64,000 nucleotides of DNA from Candidatus Kuenenia stuttgartensis (GCA_945865635.1 CAMBEP010000017.1:21727-85726), one strand, 5' to 3'; shown: positions 19,060 to 28,323, counted from the stretch's first letter. Program-made: numbers and translations. The notes: generated from the letters alone by a model not told the origin.

Positions 19060-20196
19060 ATGCTGCGCTGGTTTTTGATCGCGATTCTGGCCGCTGGGAT
19101 CACAATGGCCGTTATCATCGCTCCACAAATGTTGTCCAAGCCAGCAAACAAGGCCACGGACGATTTGAAGTTTCCAACAAAGACAGCGGAGCAGTCAGGG
19201 CCATCTCCAGTTGCGACAGTGGACCACGAGCCGTCGCACTCCTTTGATCCGATGCCTCAGAATTCAGAAGGCAAGCACAAATGGAAAATCACCAATACAG
19301 GTAAGCTAGATCTTGAGTTGACCAAAGGCCCGTCGACGTGTTCGTGTACGATCGCTAATTTTGTGAACGATGAATCCAAGTTCATTCTAAAGCCGGGCGA
19401 ATCAACCGATATTGAGCTCAAATGGGAAACACGCTTGAACAATGGCGAGTTCAAGAAGTCAGCCAGTGTTCTGACCAATGACCCACTGAAGCCTTCGGTA
19501 GAATTTGTTGTTCAGGGTATTGTCAGGCCCGCCGTCATGGTTCAGCCACAAGATCACGTTCTGAACTTTTCAAACGTGAGCAACGATAATCCAAACGAAG
19601 CTTTGGTAGCCGTTTATTCTTCAGATAAAACGGATTTGAAAATTCTCAACATTACGAATACCAAGCCTGAGTTTATCACTTCCAAAATTTCTCCTTTGGG
19701 CGCTGATGAAAAGAATCGGCTTTCACAGAAGGAAACGATTTACGGCCAAAAGGTTGTGGTGACACTCAAGCCTGGAATGCCAGTGGGGCTTTTCAGTGAA
19801 GAGATGATTATTAAGACAGATCATCCTCGTCAGGAAGATATCAAGATTATGGTTACAGGCAAGATGACTGGCCCCATCACGTGCTTTCCCGAAGTGTTAA
19901 GACTGAGTCAAATTTCAGGAGAGAAAGGTGGTCAGATGCAGGCTACTTTGATTGTCAGGGACAAGAAGAGTGTTAAATTTGAGGTTGCCGTGGAACCAAA
20001 ACCTGTTAAGGTAACTATTGTTCCGGCAGATGACTCAAAAGGTGGTGAGTCGACCGGCCGATACCGGCTGACATTGTCGATTCCCCCAGGATCGAAACCA
20101 GGCGCACTGGATGCAGTCGTGGTTTTGAAAACCGACCACCCTTTGGTCAAGGAAATCAAGATTCCAGTGACGGCTGTGATTCTGGGTACGAAGTGA
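19060..20196 (+). CDS. DUF1573 domain protein, membrane-anchored or secreted
   Basis: A 378-residue protein. I take the ATG at 19060, preceded by AAGGA; the longer frame from 18964 has no signal-like start. Residues 1-25 (LRWFLIAILAAGITMAVIIA) form a signal peptide or anchor. Then comes one clear DUF1573 repeat, an Ig-like beta domain: HKWKITNTGKLDLELTKG, the Cys-containing PSTCSCTIA, and LKPGESTDIELKWET. At least two further Ig-like repeats follow, each ending in a TDHP motif (IKTDHPRQEDIKI, LKTDHPLVKEIKI). DUF1573 proteins are periplasmic or surface proteins of unknown role. The cytochrome lipoprotein gene starts 78 bases downstream in the same direction, so the two probably form a unit. 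Confidence 0.85.
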   Translation: MLRWFLIAILAAGITMAVIIAPQMLSKPANKATDDLKFPTKTAEQSGPSPVATVDHEPSHSFDPMPQNSEGKHKWKITNTGKLDLELTKGPSTCSCTIANFVNDESKFILKPGESTDIELKWETRLNNGEFKKSASVLTNDPLKPSVEFVVQGIVRPAVMVQPQDHVLNFSNVSNDNPNEALVAVYSSDKTDLKILNITNTKPEFITSKISPLGADEKNRLSQKETIYGQKVVVTLKPGMPVGLFSEEMIIKTDHPRQEDIKIMVTGKMTGPITCFPEVLRLSQISGEKGGQMQATLIVRDKKSVKFEVAVEPKPVKVTIVPADDSKGGESTGRYRLTLSIPPGSKPGALDAVVVLKTDHPLVKEIKIPVTAVILGTK

Positions 20197-20274
20197 ATCA
20201 ATGGCTGTAACCATTCTCCTAACTTCTGAATCATACTGAATCTGTGAGTTACGCCGACAAGCTAAGGGAAGGCC

Positions 20275-21930
20275 ATGCCACTTCGCCAGCAAGGATTGCA
20301 AATCCTCATTATCATTTGGTTGAATTTTCTGGTCATCGGCTGCGGCAACGGTGATCCGGGAAAATCAGCGTCCACATCTCAACCGTTGCCGGTGGTTCAA
20401 ACTCCCGTAACGGTCAGTGCAGGCGAGCCTGCCCCTGACGATGGCACTACAAAGCTTATGGCCGATTGGCCAAAACCATTGGCGGCATTGCTCATTTCGG
20501 GAGAGCAAAATGGTTATCTGGAGCCCTGCGGTTGCACTTCAGGCCAGCTTGGTGGGCTAAAACGACGTCATGAGCTTTGCGAACGGCTCAAAGGTCAAGG
20601 TTGGAATCTTGTTCCAATCGATTTGGGCGGATTGATCAAAGATCCCGGTGCATCGCTTGGTGGGATTGAGCAGTCGAAAATCAAGTTTACTGTGGCTTTG
20701 CGTGCCTTGAAAATGATGAATTACCAAGCGATTGCTCTCTCGGCATCGGACTTGAAACTTGGCACTTTAGAAGTTTTAGGTCAATATTTAAACCTTGGTG
20801 ATACTCCGAAGATTGTTTCTGCCAACATCAAGCCGGCAGCAGGATTTGAGCAGACCATTGTGCCGATGTTCATCACATCCGCAGGCTCGAAAAAAATCGG
20901 GATCACTTCGGTCATTGATCCAGGCTCCCTTGAAAAAATCAATGACCCAACCTTAAAAGACTTACTGGCAGTATTGCCAGCCAAAGAATCGCTCGCTCCT
21001 ATAGCTGCTGAGCTTGCATCGAAGTCGGATTGGCAGGTGCTGCTTGTTCAGGGGGCAGCCGATATGGCCAAGGCCATGGCGGCGGCCTATCCGATTTTTG
21101 ATGTTGTCGTGGTTTCAAGCCTTTACGAGGATCCCACGGCTGAGGCAGACAAAGTCAATGATGGAAAGACTTTGATCGTAAATGTTGGAAAAAAAGGCAA
21201 ATACAACGGCCTTGTCGGTTTTTTTGCAGATTCCGATCAGCCCATGCGATATCAGCGTATCACCTTGGGAAGTCGATACGACAGACCGGGCGCTGGAGAG
21301 CCGATTCGCAAGCTGATTGACGAAGATTTTCAGGACGAGTTGAAGGCAGCCAAAGTGGTTGAGAATTTCCCACGACGATCGCATCTTTCAGCCACACCGG
21401 GGGCTTCGTTCGTAGGTGCAGGGACTTGCAAAAATTGCCATCCCGCGACTTATGCCAAGTGGCTCTCTTCTAAGCATTCCCATACTTATGATGCGCTTTT
21501 GAAGCCGAAACGCAATCGTGAATTCGATGCAGAGTGTATCAGTTGCCACACCACAGGTTTTGAATATGAATCAGGCTGGGTTTCCGCTGAGAAAACAGCT
21601 TATCTCAAAGGTAACCAGTGCGAGAATTGCCATGGCCCGGGTTCGATGCATGCAGGCGATCCAGACAACGCGAGTTTTAAGAAGTCCATGGCTTTGACCT
21701 CAGAACTGGCCGACAAGAACATGCTTTGCATTCGCTGCCACGACTCCGACAACTCGCCCAAGTTCAGCTTTTCTACCTTCTGGCCACAGATCATGCACAA
21801 GAAGCTTGATACATATGACAAGCCAAATGTTCATAAAGGACTGGACAGCCAAGAGATTGCTCGTCTTCAAAAGTCATTCCTAGCCGATCAGCAGCCGAAG
21901 GATAGCAGTCTCAAGAAAGCAAACTATTGA
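20275..21930 (+). CDS. Multiheme cytochrome c lipoprotein with a metallophosphatase/5'-nucleotidase-like N-terminal domain
   Basis: A 551-residue lipoprotein: the lipobox LVIGC places the lipidated Cys at 23. Residues about 60-360 resemble the calcineurin-like 5'-nucleotidase fold, beginning ALLISGEQNGYLEPCGCTSGQLGGLKRR, a block that recurs in planctomycete and other proteins of this build, with PIDLGGLI and AIALSASDL after it. The usual metal-binding Asp-x-His and Asn-His-Glu motifs of phosphatases are not evident, so catalysis is doubtful. Residues about 380-500 are a cytochrome c554-like domain with four CxxCH sites (Cys385, 421, 449 and 485). It should sit on the outer face of a membrane and carry electrons. 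The DUF1573 gene precedes it. Confidence 0.85.
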   Translation: MPLRQQGLQILIIIWLNFLVIGCGNGDPGKSASTSQPLPVVQTPVTVSAGEPAPDDGTTKLMADWPKPLAALLISGEQNGYLEPCGCTSGQLGGLKRRHELCERLKGQGWNLVPIDLGGLIKDPGASLGGIEQSKIKFTVALRALKMMNYQAIALSASDLKLGTLEVLGQYLNLGDTPKIVSANIKPAAGFEQTIVPMFITSAGSKKIGITSVIDPGSLEKINDPTLKDLLAVLPAKESLAPIAAELASKSDWQVLLVQGAADMAKAMAAAYPIFDVVVVSSLYEDPTAEADKVNDGKTLIVNVGKKGKYNGLVGFFADSDQPMRYQRITLGSRYDRPGAGEPIRKLIDEDFQDELKAAKVVENFPRRSHLSATPGASFVGAGTCKNCHPATYAKWLSSKHSHTYDALLKPKRNREFDAECISCHTTGFEYESGWVSAEKTAYLKGNQCENCHGPGSMHAGDPDNASFKKSMALTSELADKNMLCIRCHDSDNSPKFSFSTFWPQIMHKKLDTYDKPNVHKGLDSQEIARLQKSFLADQQPKDSSLKKANY

Positions 21931-21959
21931 TCCTGTCTTGATTTCTCAATTAGGATCAA
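21927..21959 (+). terminator. Possible terminator hairpin after the cytochrome gene
   Basis: TTGATCCT (21927-21934) pairs perfectly with AGGATCAA (21952-21959) around a 17-base loop that can form a small inner TTGA/TCAA stem. It overlaps the stop codon and is not followed by a T-run, so termination is uncertain. Confidence 0.3.
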
Positions 21960-21999
21960 AAGGGTGATTAACCGACTTTTTGGACAAGGGATCTAGCGA

Positions 22000-22332
22000 G
22001 TGGCCCAGAATACCAGCCGATTTGGTCGACTTGTTGAAAAATATCGTGCGGACCATCAGCACCCGGTCAACCACTTCCTTCATGTTTTTGTTGGGTGGCC
22101 AATGGTTGCTGCAGGGTTGCTGATCCTTCCATTCAGGCCGCTCTATTCGGTTGGGCTTGTCGTGGCTGCATATGTCTTTATGTTTTCAGGTCACTTTGTA
22201 TTTGAGAAGAATACGCCAACGATCCTAAAGCATCCAAGCACACCTTTCGTGATCGCCTGGGCTGTGATTAAAGGGTTGTTTGGCGGGTTTGTCAAACCAT
22301 TTACTGGGTTCAATAAGCCGCCTAAGGTTTGA
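22000..22332 (+). CDS. DUF962/Mpo1-like membrane protein
   Basis: A 110-residue protein with two or three hydrophobic segments (WPMVAAGLLILPF, LYSVGLVVAAYVFMFSGHF). It has the family hallmark HPVNHFLHVFVGWP and a GHFVFEKNTPTILKHP block. In yeast the Mpo1 homologue is an Fe2+-dependent dioxygenase of fatty acid alpha-oxidation that uses conserved histidines, and several are present here. Whether the bacterial protein does the same is unknown. The start is a GTG at 22000 with AAGGG upstream. It lies alone between the cytochrome gene and the tRNA-binding protein gene. Confidence 0.8.
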   Translation: MAQNTSRFGRLVEKYRADHQHPVNHFLHVFVGWPMVAAGLLILPFRPLYSVGLVVAAYVFMFSGHFVFEKNTPTILKHPSTPFVIAWAVIKGLFGGFVKPFTGFNKPPKV

Positions 22333-22425
22333 TCAGATCTTGACCATCAGCCACTGACTGTCTAGCATGACGCATATGTCCGATGTCGGATTCACAAACT
22401 TTGTCTCTTTTGAACAGAACTGACG

Positions 22426-22773
22426 ATGCCCGACCCAAACCCTGTCAGCACGATTAAATACGATGATTTTGGCAAGATTGACCTGCGAGTGGCCAAGATT
22501 CTCGAAGCTCGCCCGCATCCCAACGCCGATAAATTGATGCTTCTGCAAGTGGATCTTGGGGATGTTCAGAAGCAGATCGTGGCTGGTATACGTGCTCATT
22601 ACACCCCTGAACAGCTAGTGGGCAGGCGTATTATCATTGTCAACAATCTTGAGCCCGCCATGCTTCGCGGCGAAACGTCCAATGGCATGCTGCTCGCTGC
22701 AACCTCAGGCGAGAAAGTCGTTCTGCTTCAGCCTGATGATCCAGACGCCTTGCCGGGCAGTCGCGTGAAATAA
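22426..22773 (+). CDS. tRNA-binding domain protein (MetRS C-terminal/beta-subunit type)
   Basis: A 115-residue OB-fold protein: FGKIDLRVAKILEARPHPNADKLMLLQVDLG, QIVAGIRAHYTPEQLVGRRIIIVNNL and LRGETSNGMLLAA are the signature blocks of the EMAP/Trbp111 tRNA-binding domain. In many bacteria it is the C-terminal domain of methionyl-tRNA synthetase, where it increases tRNA affinity. Here it is a free-standing protein, as in organisms whose MetRS has a separate beta subunit or in CsaA/Trbp111 proteins. The metG gene is not in the window. It dimerises in known cases. No operon partner is obvious. Confidence 0.88.
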   Translation: MPDPNPVSTIKYDDFGKIDLRVAKILEARPHPNADKLMLLQVDLGDVQKQIVAGIRAHYTPEQLVGRRIIIVNNLEPAMLRGETSNGMLLAATSGEKVVLLQPDDPDALPGSRVK

Positions 22774-22805
22774 CGTCTGCGATCGTTTTCTCAGCTCTTT
22801 CAAGT

Positions 22806-23585
22806 ATGCACCATAGGACTAGATCTCAAATGGCATTCAGCACGATAAACTACTTCAGCCGATCTCTGAAAAAGGCATCGAGCTTCAATATCGTTTTTCC
22901 TGACGATCCGTCCATTTCTCGTCCTTGGTCTGTATTTTATTTACTTCATGGACTTTCTGATGATCATACGATCTGGATGAGACGCACCTCGATTGAGCGT
23001 TATGTGGCAGGGTTGCCACTTGTCGTTGTCATGCCGGATGGTGGTCGTGGATGGTATGCAAACGCTCAGGCAGGTGATGCTTATGAAGATGATTTGGTGA
23101 AGGATGTTGTGGGTTTGGTCGATCGCACTTTTCCGGTTCGGGCCGACCGCAATGGCCGGGCGATCGGAGGGCTTTCAATGGGCGGTTACGGGGCTGTAAA
23201 AATCGGCTTGAAGCATCCCGATCTGTTTGGCAGCATCAATTCGCACTCCGGTGCTTTAGGTATGCTTCATAATACAGATGAGGCCAAGAAATTAAGCCCT
23301 GAATTCGAGCGGATCTTCGGACCGACTCCGAAGGATGGTACTGAGGATCCATTCGGAATTGTGACCAAGATGGATCATGGCAAAATCCCTCCCATGCTGA
23401 TCGACTGCGGGACAGAGGATTTCCTTCTGACACAGAATCGGGCATTTCACGAACACCTTGACAAACTCCATATTGCTCATGAGTATAAGGAATTTGCTGG
23501 TGGTCACAATTGGGAATACTGGGACCTACATGTGCGCGAAGCAATTTCGTTTCATGTGAAAAATCTCGGAATCAAGAAACCTTGA
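22806..23585 (+). CDS. Esterase of the esterase D/acyltransferase-like alpha/beta hydrolase family
   Basis: A 259-residue cytoplasmic serine hydrolase. Seen: YLLHGLSDDHTIWMRRTSIERY (oxyanion-hole region), LVVVMPDGGRGWYANA, the nucleophile elbow GGLSMGGYGA with Ser124, the acid in PPMLIDCGTEDFLL, and the catalytic His in FAGGHNWEYW. This is the layout of S-formylglutathione hydrolase and related feruloyl or antigen-85-like esterases. Substrate cannot be told. An alternative start at the ATG at 22830 would shorten it by 8 residues and begins the conserved part directly. It lies upstream of recN but on what looks like a separate promoter. Confidence 0.82.
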   Translation: MHHRTRSQMAFSTINYFSRSLKKASSFNIVFPDDPSISRPWSVFYLLHGLSDDHTIWMRRTSIERYVAGLPLVVVMPDGGRGWYANAQAGDAYEDDLVKDVVGLVDRTFPVRADRNGRAIGGLSMGGYGAVKIGLKHPDLFGSINSHSGALGMLHNTDEAKKLSPEFERIFGPTPKDGTEDPFGIVTKMDHGKIPPMLIDCGTEDFLLTQNRAFHEHLDKLHIAHEYKEFAGGHNWEYWDLHVREAISFHVKNLGIKKP

Positions 23586-23590
23586 TACTT

Positions 23591-23619
23591 TTGACACCAT
23601 TTGTGTTGCAAGTTGTTAT
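23591..23619 (+). promoter_or_regulatory. Sigma70-like promoter upstream of recN
   Basis: TTGACA at 23591-23596 (perfect) and TGTTAT at 23614-23619 (4/6) with a 17-base spacer. A second possible -10, TATAAG, occurs at about 23653-23658. Either would serve the recN start at 23711. No convincing LexA palindrome is visible nearby. Confidence 0.4.
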
Positions 23620-23710
23620 AGGCGTGTAGGTTTTCCTTCGAACGGTTTGTTGGTATAAGTGTGGGATGGGTTTCGAGTTTCATCGTTTCTGCGGAGACTG
23701 AGTCACTCAA

Positions 23711-25525
23711 ATGCTTCGAAGCCTTTATATTCGCGATCTTGCCTTGATCGAAGATGCTCAACTTTCTATGGAGAATGGTTTTGTAGTCTGGTCTGGCGAG
23801 ACTGGGGCGGGCAAAAGCCTTTTGTTGTCGGCGATTGGCCTGGTGCTAGGTGCAAAGGCTGATGCGGCTTGTGTGAGAAGCGGGGCTCAGGAGTCGATCG
23901 TGACCTGTACGTTCGATTTGTCGCGCCCTGACATTCGCAGACAGGTTGAAGCCACTCTAAGCGTGGCCATTCCAGATGATGATCTGATTCTGACACGTCG
24001 AGTCATGGCTGATCGAGGACGCTCGACTGCCATGGCCAATGGAATGCCTGTTTCTGTGAAGTCTCTCAAAGAACTTGGGCGAATTCTGGTCGATTATGTC
24101 GGGCAGCACCAGACCCGAAGTCTGCTGGAAACTCGCACTCAGATGAGCTTTGTGGATCAGTCGGGCGCGTTGGAGCCGACTCTCCTGAGATTTATCAAGG
24201 CTCGAGATGCCTATGAAGCTGTTCGGCAAAGGAGAAGGCAGGAACTCGCAAATCTGGCTCGGGATTGCCGAGAGCGTGAACTGCTGAAATTCGAACTTTC
24301 CGAATTGGATCGACTAGAGCCGGTGACCAGCGAACCAGTCAAGCTGATGGAAGAGGCAAAACAACTGGCGCATGCAGACGAGATTCGACGAACCACGGCT
24401 GAGGCCTATGCCAAGATCTTCAGCCAGGAGAGGTCTGCTCACGACCAACTCGCTCGGATAGTGCGAAAATTGGGCTCTGTCGCGAGCTTGTCGGCGGATT
24501 TGACCGCCGTTCACGACTCTTTGGAAAACCTTGTGGAGCAGTTGGCGGAATCTGCAAGTATGTTGAACAGGATTGCGGACACAATTGAATCCGACCCACA
24601 GCGATTGGAGCGAATTGAGGAGCGGCTTGCTGAGTATCGTCGATTGGCCGCCCGGCTTGGCACAACTGAGGCGGGCTTGTCAAAAGTGCGTGAATCACAT
24701 CGCCAGCGGCTAGCCGCGATGGAAGCATTGGAAAGCCGTGTCGTTCAGGATGAGATTCAAGTGCAACATCTTTGGAAATCATGCTTTGAAGCTGCTCAGT
24801 TGCTTTACGGTCAGCGCCTGAAAGCAGCTGGAGTATTGGTAGAGAAAGTCGCAGGCCCCTTCAAAAGGCTTGGGCTTGGTTCGGCTGTGCTAGAGATTGA
24901 AGTCGATCCGCTGATCTGGCCTGAATTCAGCCCAGAGCTGAGCTGTATCCCTGAAAATCAAGCCATGGTCAGAATGCTTTTCAGGCCAAATCCGGGTGAG
25001 CCAGCTCGCCCTTTGGAAAGAATCGCTTCCGGTGGGGAATTGTCACGTCTTCTGCTTGCAATTTTGGTTTGTTTGGCCGATTCAGACCGAGTCCCCACTG
25101 TGATTCTTGATGAGATTGACACAGGTGTGGGTGGCCGGCTTGGCGGAGTCATAGGAGAGGTGATGGCAGAACTGTCGCGGCATCACCAGGTTCTTTGTGT
25201 TACACATCTTCCACAGATTGCAGCATATGCGGACAAGCACTTTCTGGTGAAGAAATCCAGAGAGTTGAACCGAACTTGTACAACAGTTACCGAGCTGGAT
25301 ACGTCTGAACTGAGAGTATTGGAATTGGCTCAGATGATGAGAGGTTCCAAGGCCGACAAACTCACCATCAAAGAGGCCTCGGCTATGCTCAATTCCTCTC
25401 GGTCTAAGCCATTAGATACCGGGATTGCTGAGAACTGCCAGCGGGCGAGTTCGACAAAGGCCCTAAAAGCGAATTCAGGTCGGGGCAAGGGGATCAAACA
25501 ACAGTCTCGCGTTGTCGATTCATAA
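23711..25525 (+). CDS. recN: DNA repair protein RecN
   Basis: A 604-residue SMC-like ATPase for double-strand-break repair. It starts MLRSLYIRDLALIEDAQL, followed by Walker A GETGAGKS (residues 29-36). Residues about 150-380 are the expected long coiled coil around a short hinge. Near residues 440-475 come the ABC signature region (ERIASGGELSRLLLAIL) and Walker B TVILDEIDTGVGGRLGG. CVTHLPQIAAYADKHF (H-loop) follows. The C-terminal 40 residues are a basic tail longer than in E. coli RecN. The gene is convergent with the SDR gene, with only 18 bases between the stops. Confidence 0.95.
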   Translation: MLRSLYIRDLALIEDAQLSMENGFVVWSGETGAGKSLLLSAIGLVLGAKADAACVRSGAQESIVTCTFDLSRPDIRRQVEATLSVAIPDDDLILTRRVMADRGRSTAMANGMPVSVKSLKELGRILVDYVGQHQTRSLLETRTQMSFVDQSGALEPTLLRFIKARDAYEAVRQRRRQELANLARDCRERELLKFELSELDRLEPVTSEPVKLMEEAKQLAHADEIRRTTAEAYAKIFSQERSAHDQLARIVRKLGSVASLSADLTAVHDSLENLVEQLAESASMLNRIADTIESDPQRLERIEERLAEYRRLAARLGTTEAGLSKVRESHRQRLAAMEALESRVVQDEIQVQHLWKSCFEAAQLLYGQRLKAAGVLVEKVAGPFKRLGLGSAVLEIEVDPLIWPEFSPELSCIPENQAMVRMLFRPNPGEPARPLERIASGGELSRLLLAILVCLADSDRVPTVILDEIDTGVGGRLGGVIGEVMAELSRHHQVLCVTHLPQIAAYADKHFLVKKSRELNRTCTTVTELDTSELRVLELAQMMRGSKADKLTIKEASAMLNSSRSKPLDTGIAENCQRASSTKALKANSGRGKGIKQQSRVVDS

Positions 25526-25543
25526 GCATCGGATAGGCGCTGG

Positions 25544-26284
25544 TCACATGGTCCGGCCACCGTCAACCACCATGACCTGACCGGTCATGAGTGTGGAGAC
25601 ATCGGCCAGGAAAATAATGGCTTCTGCAATATCATCAGGTGTTGCCGGGCGTTCCATGGGTGTGTGAACCATGGCTTTTTGGACCATGTCCTGATGGTCT
25701 GCCAGCCAACGGGTCTGTACAGGGCCTGGGGCTACGGCATTGATGCGCACTTCCGGCGCGAATGCCCTTGCCAGGCTTTTAGTCAAAGTGATGACTGCCC
25801 CTTTACTTGCAGCGTATGGGATTGATGACCCGCTACCTGCAAGACCCGCCACTGAGGCTACATTCACGATATTGCCACAGCGAGATTTTAGGTGCGGCAT
25901 GGCAGCTCTGCAACAGGAAAACAAGCCTTTTAGGTTAACATTCAGAATGTCGTTCCAGACTTCTTCCGTTACGGCATCAAGGTCCGAGTGATCAATAAAG
26001 TGGGTTGTGCCGGCATTGTTTACAAGCACATTCAGGCCACCAAAATGGTTTATTGTCTGACTGATCATAGAGCGAACAGCGGCTTCATCAGCCACGTTGG
26101 CGGCCACGACGATGGCTTCTACCCCCTTGGCTCGAACCTGGGTTGCAGTCTCTTCGGCTTCATTGCGGGATTTGGAATAGTTCACGACAATGTCATATCC
26201 ACGGTCGGCTAGACCAATGGCTGTAGACCGACCGATTCCGGTCGCTGAACCGGTAATAAGTGCAACTTTTCGAGAGGTTTGCAT
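25544..26284 (-). CDS. SDR-family oxidoreductase, FabG-like
   Basis: A 246-residue classical short-chain dehydrogenase/reductase. The NAD(P)-binding TGSATGIG lies at residues 11-18, NNAG at 89-92, and the catalytic Ser144, Tyr157 and Lys161 (YAASK) are in place. The end VSTLMTGQVMVVDGGRTM is typical. It resembles 3-oxoacyl-ACP reductase FabG and glucose/sorbitol-type dehydrogenases. No fatty-acid genes surround it, so the substrate is open. It is a single gene, convergent with recN. Confidence 0.9.
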   Translation of the reverse strand: MQTSRKVALITGSATGIGRSTAIGLADRGYDIVVNYSKSRNEAEETATQVRAKGVEAIVVAANVADEAAVRSMISQTINHFGGLNVLVNNAGTTHFIDHSDLDAVTEEVWNDILNVNLKGLFSCCRAAMPHLKSRCGNIVNVASVAGLAGSGSSIPYAASKGAVITLTKSLARAFAPEVRINAVAPGPVQTRWLADHQDMVQKAMVHTPMERPATPDDIAEAIIFLADVSTLMTGQVMVVDGGRTM

Positions 26285-26413
26285 GACAACAGTTACTCGC
26301 CTGGAATGAGGAATCGGATCGAATCATTCACACTTTCTTGATCATGACATGGTAATTCATGAGTAACAAGTCGGGAGGGTCTTTATCTTGGGCAGGATCA
26401 TTAAAATTCGGTC

Positions 26414-27607
26414 TTATTCCAAAAAGTCGGCGGCCACTGTGTCGCCCAGCATGACTCCTGACCGCGTTAGGCGGATGGTTGTGCCATCGTCTGTAATAAG
26501 TCCTGAGCTAACATGTTTCAAGATGGAGGGGGTTGCCAGTTCGTCCAGAATAAATCCGGTTCTAGCAAGGAAGTCTTCGCGATTGATACCCATCTGAACC
26601 CGTCGGATCATCAGAGTTGCGGTCTCTCTGGCACGCTCTTCTGGTGAGAGTTGCTCGCTTGGGCCGGTGGCATCAAGCCCATTTTCCATTCGCTTGATGT
26701 AACCAGGCAAGTCGCGGATGTTTGTTGCTCGAAGCCCGTTTTGATAGCGGGCGGCACCTAGGCCGAACCCGAAATAGGCATCGTTTGACCAGTAAACAAG
26801 ATTATGGCGGCATTCAAATCCGGGCTTGGCATAGTTTGAAATTTCGTATTGTGCCAAGCCTTCGGCCGCCAGGCGATCGATTGTCGATTCATACATGTTG
26901 GCTTCGGTCTCTTCGTCGATGGGATTAACAAGCCCCGCCTGAAGCTGTTTCCAAAGCAGTGTGCCTTTTTCAAAGATCAAGCCATAGCATGAGAGATGAT
27001 TAGGGGCAAGATTCAGGACAGTCTCAAGGTCGTTTTCCCAAGTGGCCATCACGGAACCGGGTGCACCAAAAATTAGGTCAACCGACCAGTTAAGGCCAGC
27101 ATTCCTGATAAGGTCAACAGATCGGAAAACATCTGCTGGTTTGTGGTTGCGTTCAAGAACCGCTAAGGCCGCTGTATCGAAGGACTGCGCCCCCAAGCTG
27201 ATGCGTGTAACACCAAAGCTTCTCAGGATACTGACTTTTTCGGAGTCAAGCGTGCCGGGGTTTGCTTCAACAGTCCATTCGCCATGAGGTGCCAGTTCGA
27301 AATATTGACGAGTCATTTCACAAAACTTGAAGAGCTGACTGGCATTCAGCCGAGTTGGTGTTCCTCCGCCTACGAAGATGGTATCGACAGGGGCTCGGCT
27401 TGTCAGGCTGCGACGGATTTCTGCTTCCAGTGCGATTAAATATCGATCTGCCAGATCGTCCTGGCCGGCAACAGAAGCAAAGTCACAGTAGCCGCACTTA
27501 TGGGCGCAGAATGGAATATGAAGATAAGCAGCCCGCGGGATCATCCAAGGCAATGCTGAGTTGAAGTGGGAGGATTCTGAATTCATTTTCAGGTTGGTAT
27601 CAATCAC
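26414..27607 (-). CDS. hemW: Radical SAM HemW/HemN-like protein
   Basis: A 397-residue radical SAM protein. The [4Fe-4S] motif is C-x3-C-x2-C in HIPFCAHKCGYCDFA (Cys34, 38, 41). The residue two after the last Cys is Phe, as in HemW; oxygen-independent coproporphyrinogen oxidase HemN has a fourth Cys there. Further blocks: TIFVGGGTPT, TVEANPGTLD, GVTRISLGAQSF and the HemN_C-like tail. HemW is thought to be a heme chaperone, so heme synthesis itself should not be inferred. The start is a GTG at 27607 overlapping the stop of the NifU-like gene (GTGA); an ATG at 27586 is possible. The coupling to an Fe-S scaffold-like gene fits a cluster-carrying protein. Confidence 0.85.
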   Translation of the reverse strand: MIDTNLKMNSESSHFNSALPWMIPRAAYLHIPFCAHKCGYCDFASVAGQDDLADRYLIALEAEIRRSLTSRAPVDTIFVGGGTPTRLNASQLFKFCEMTRQYFELAPHGEWTVEANPGTLDSEKVSILRSFGVTRISLGAQSFDTAALAVLERNHKPADVFRSVDLIRNAGLNWSVDLIFGAPGSVMATWENDLETVLNLAPNHLSCYGLIFEKGTLLWKQLQAGLVNPIDEETEANMYESTIDRLAAEGLAQYEISNYAKPGFECRHNLVYWSNDAYFGFGLGAARYQNGLRATNIRDLPGYIKRMENGLDATGPSEQLSPEERARETATLMIRRVQMGINREDFLARTGFILDELATPSILKHVSSGLITDDGTTIRLTRSGVMLGDTVAADFLE

Positions 27608-27954
27608 ACAACCACTTCCAAAAAACGTACTTCAGGTACATAGGCTTTCACGGTGGATTCAAGCATCATCGAAAGTCTGATCGCCGACGAAGCGCAGCCT
27701 TGGCAACTGCCTTTAAGACGCATCTGAACGACTCGGTCGGAATCAACCCCAATAAATTCAACGCTTCCGCCATCTCGTTGCAGTTCGGGATTGATGACCT
27801 GCTCAAAGACGATTCTAACACGCTCTTGAATAGGAGTGTCGGCAGTAAGGACCAACGACAGGGTAGAGCCGGTTGACGCTTTTTTTGCCCATTGGCCAGC
27901 AATCGAACAGGCGCTTTCGGGAGCAGGATTTACAGGGGAATCGGGCGTAGACAT
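27604..27954 (-). CDS. NifU-like C-terminal domain Fe-S scaffold protein
   Basis: About 116 residues from the ATG at 27954; the frame opens to 27993, but that stretch is not conserved-looking. The core RIVFEQVINPELQRDGGSVEFIGVD, then KGSCQGCASSAIRLS with the CxxC cluster ligands (Cys84 and Cys87 from this start), is the NifU C-terminal/NfuA domain, which passes assembled [4Fe-4S] clusters to target proteins. A 40-residue N-terminal extension precedes the domain. The gene is translationally coupled to the HemW-like gene by a GTGA overlap, so cluster delivery to that radical SAM protein is a reasonable inference. Confidence 0.88.
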   Translation of the reverse strand: MSTPDSPVNPAPESACSIAGQWAKKASTGSTLSLVLTADTPIQERVRIVFEQVINPELQRDGGSVEFIGVDSDRVVQMRLKGSCQGCASSAIRLSMMLESTVKAYVPEVRFLEVVV

Positions 27955-28249
27955 GAGCCTGAGCGACTCCATATGAAGAAAGCATGGGAACATGTACCCA
28001 TCGCAAAAATGTTGAGGTTGCGATTAAGCACCTGTTCTCTTCCAAGACGATCGGATCAAGTATTGGCCTCTGGTCAGAGACAATCCTTGAAAAATATGGT
28101 CGTCCCTGAGAACATCCTAAAAATCAATATAACAGGAATCTCTCTAAAGATCATCTACCAAGCGAAAAATCGAGCATAAGCGTCCAATGACGAAACCTGT
28201 CGTACAAGTCGACCAAATTCTGATCGGTCTAATTTTGAAACGAACCACA

Positions 28250-28286
28250 AGCCAAACAATAGCAAACGAAGTGCATACGTTTGGCT
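28250..28286 (-). terminator. Weak hairpin downstream of the RRM protein gene
   Basis: AGCCAAAC (28250-28257) and GTTTGGCT (28279-28286) are perfect 8-base inverted copies around a 21-base loop, 38 bases past the stop of the RRM gene on the minus strand. There is no T-run after it on that strand, so I rate it low. Confidence 0.25.
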
Positions 28287-28323
28287 CGTTGATCGGTATC
28301 AAGAATTTCAAAACGAGGCAGGA

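Noticed and set aside
23630..23665. A LexA-like palindrome near CGAAC before recN
   Set aside because: CGAAC followed by GTTGG has the wrong spacing and mismatches to known LexA boxes.
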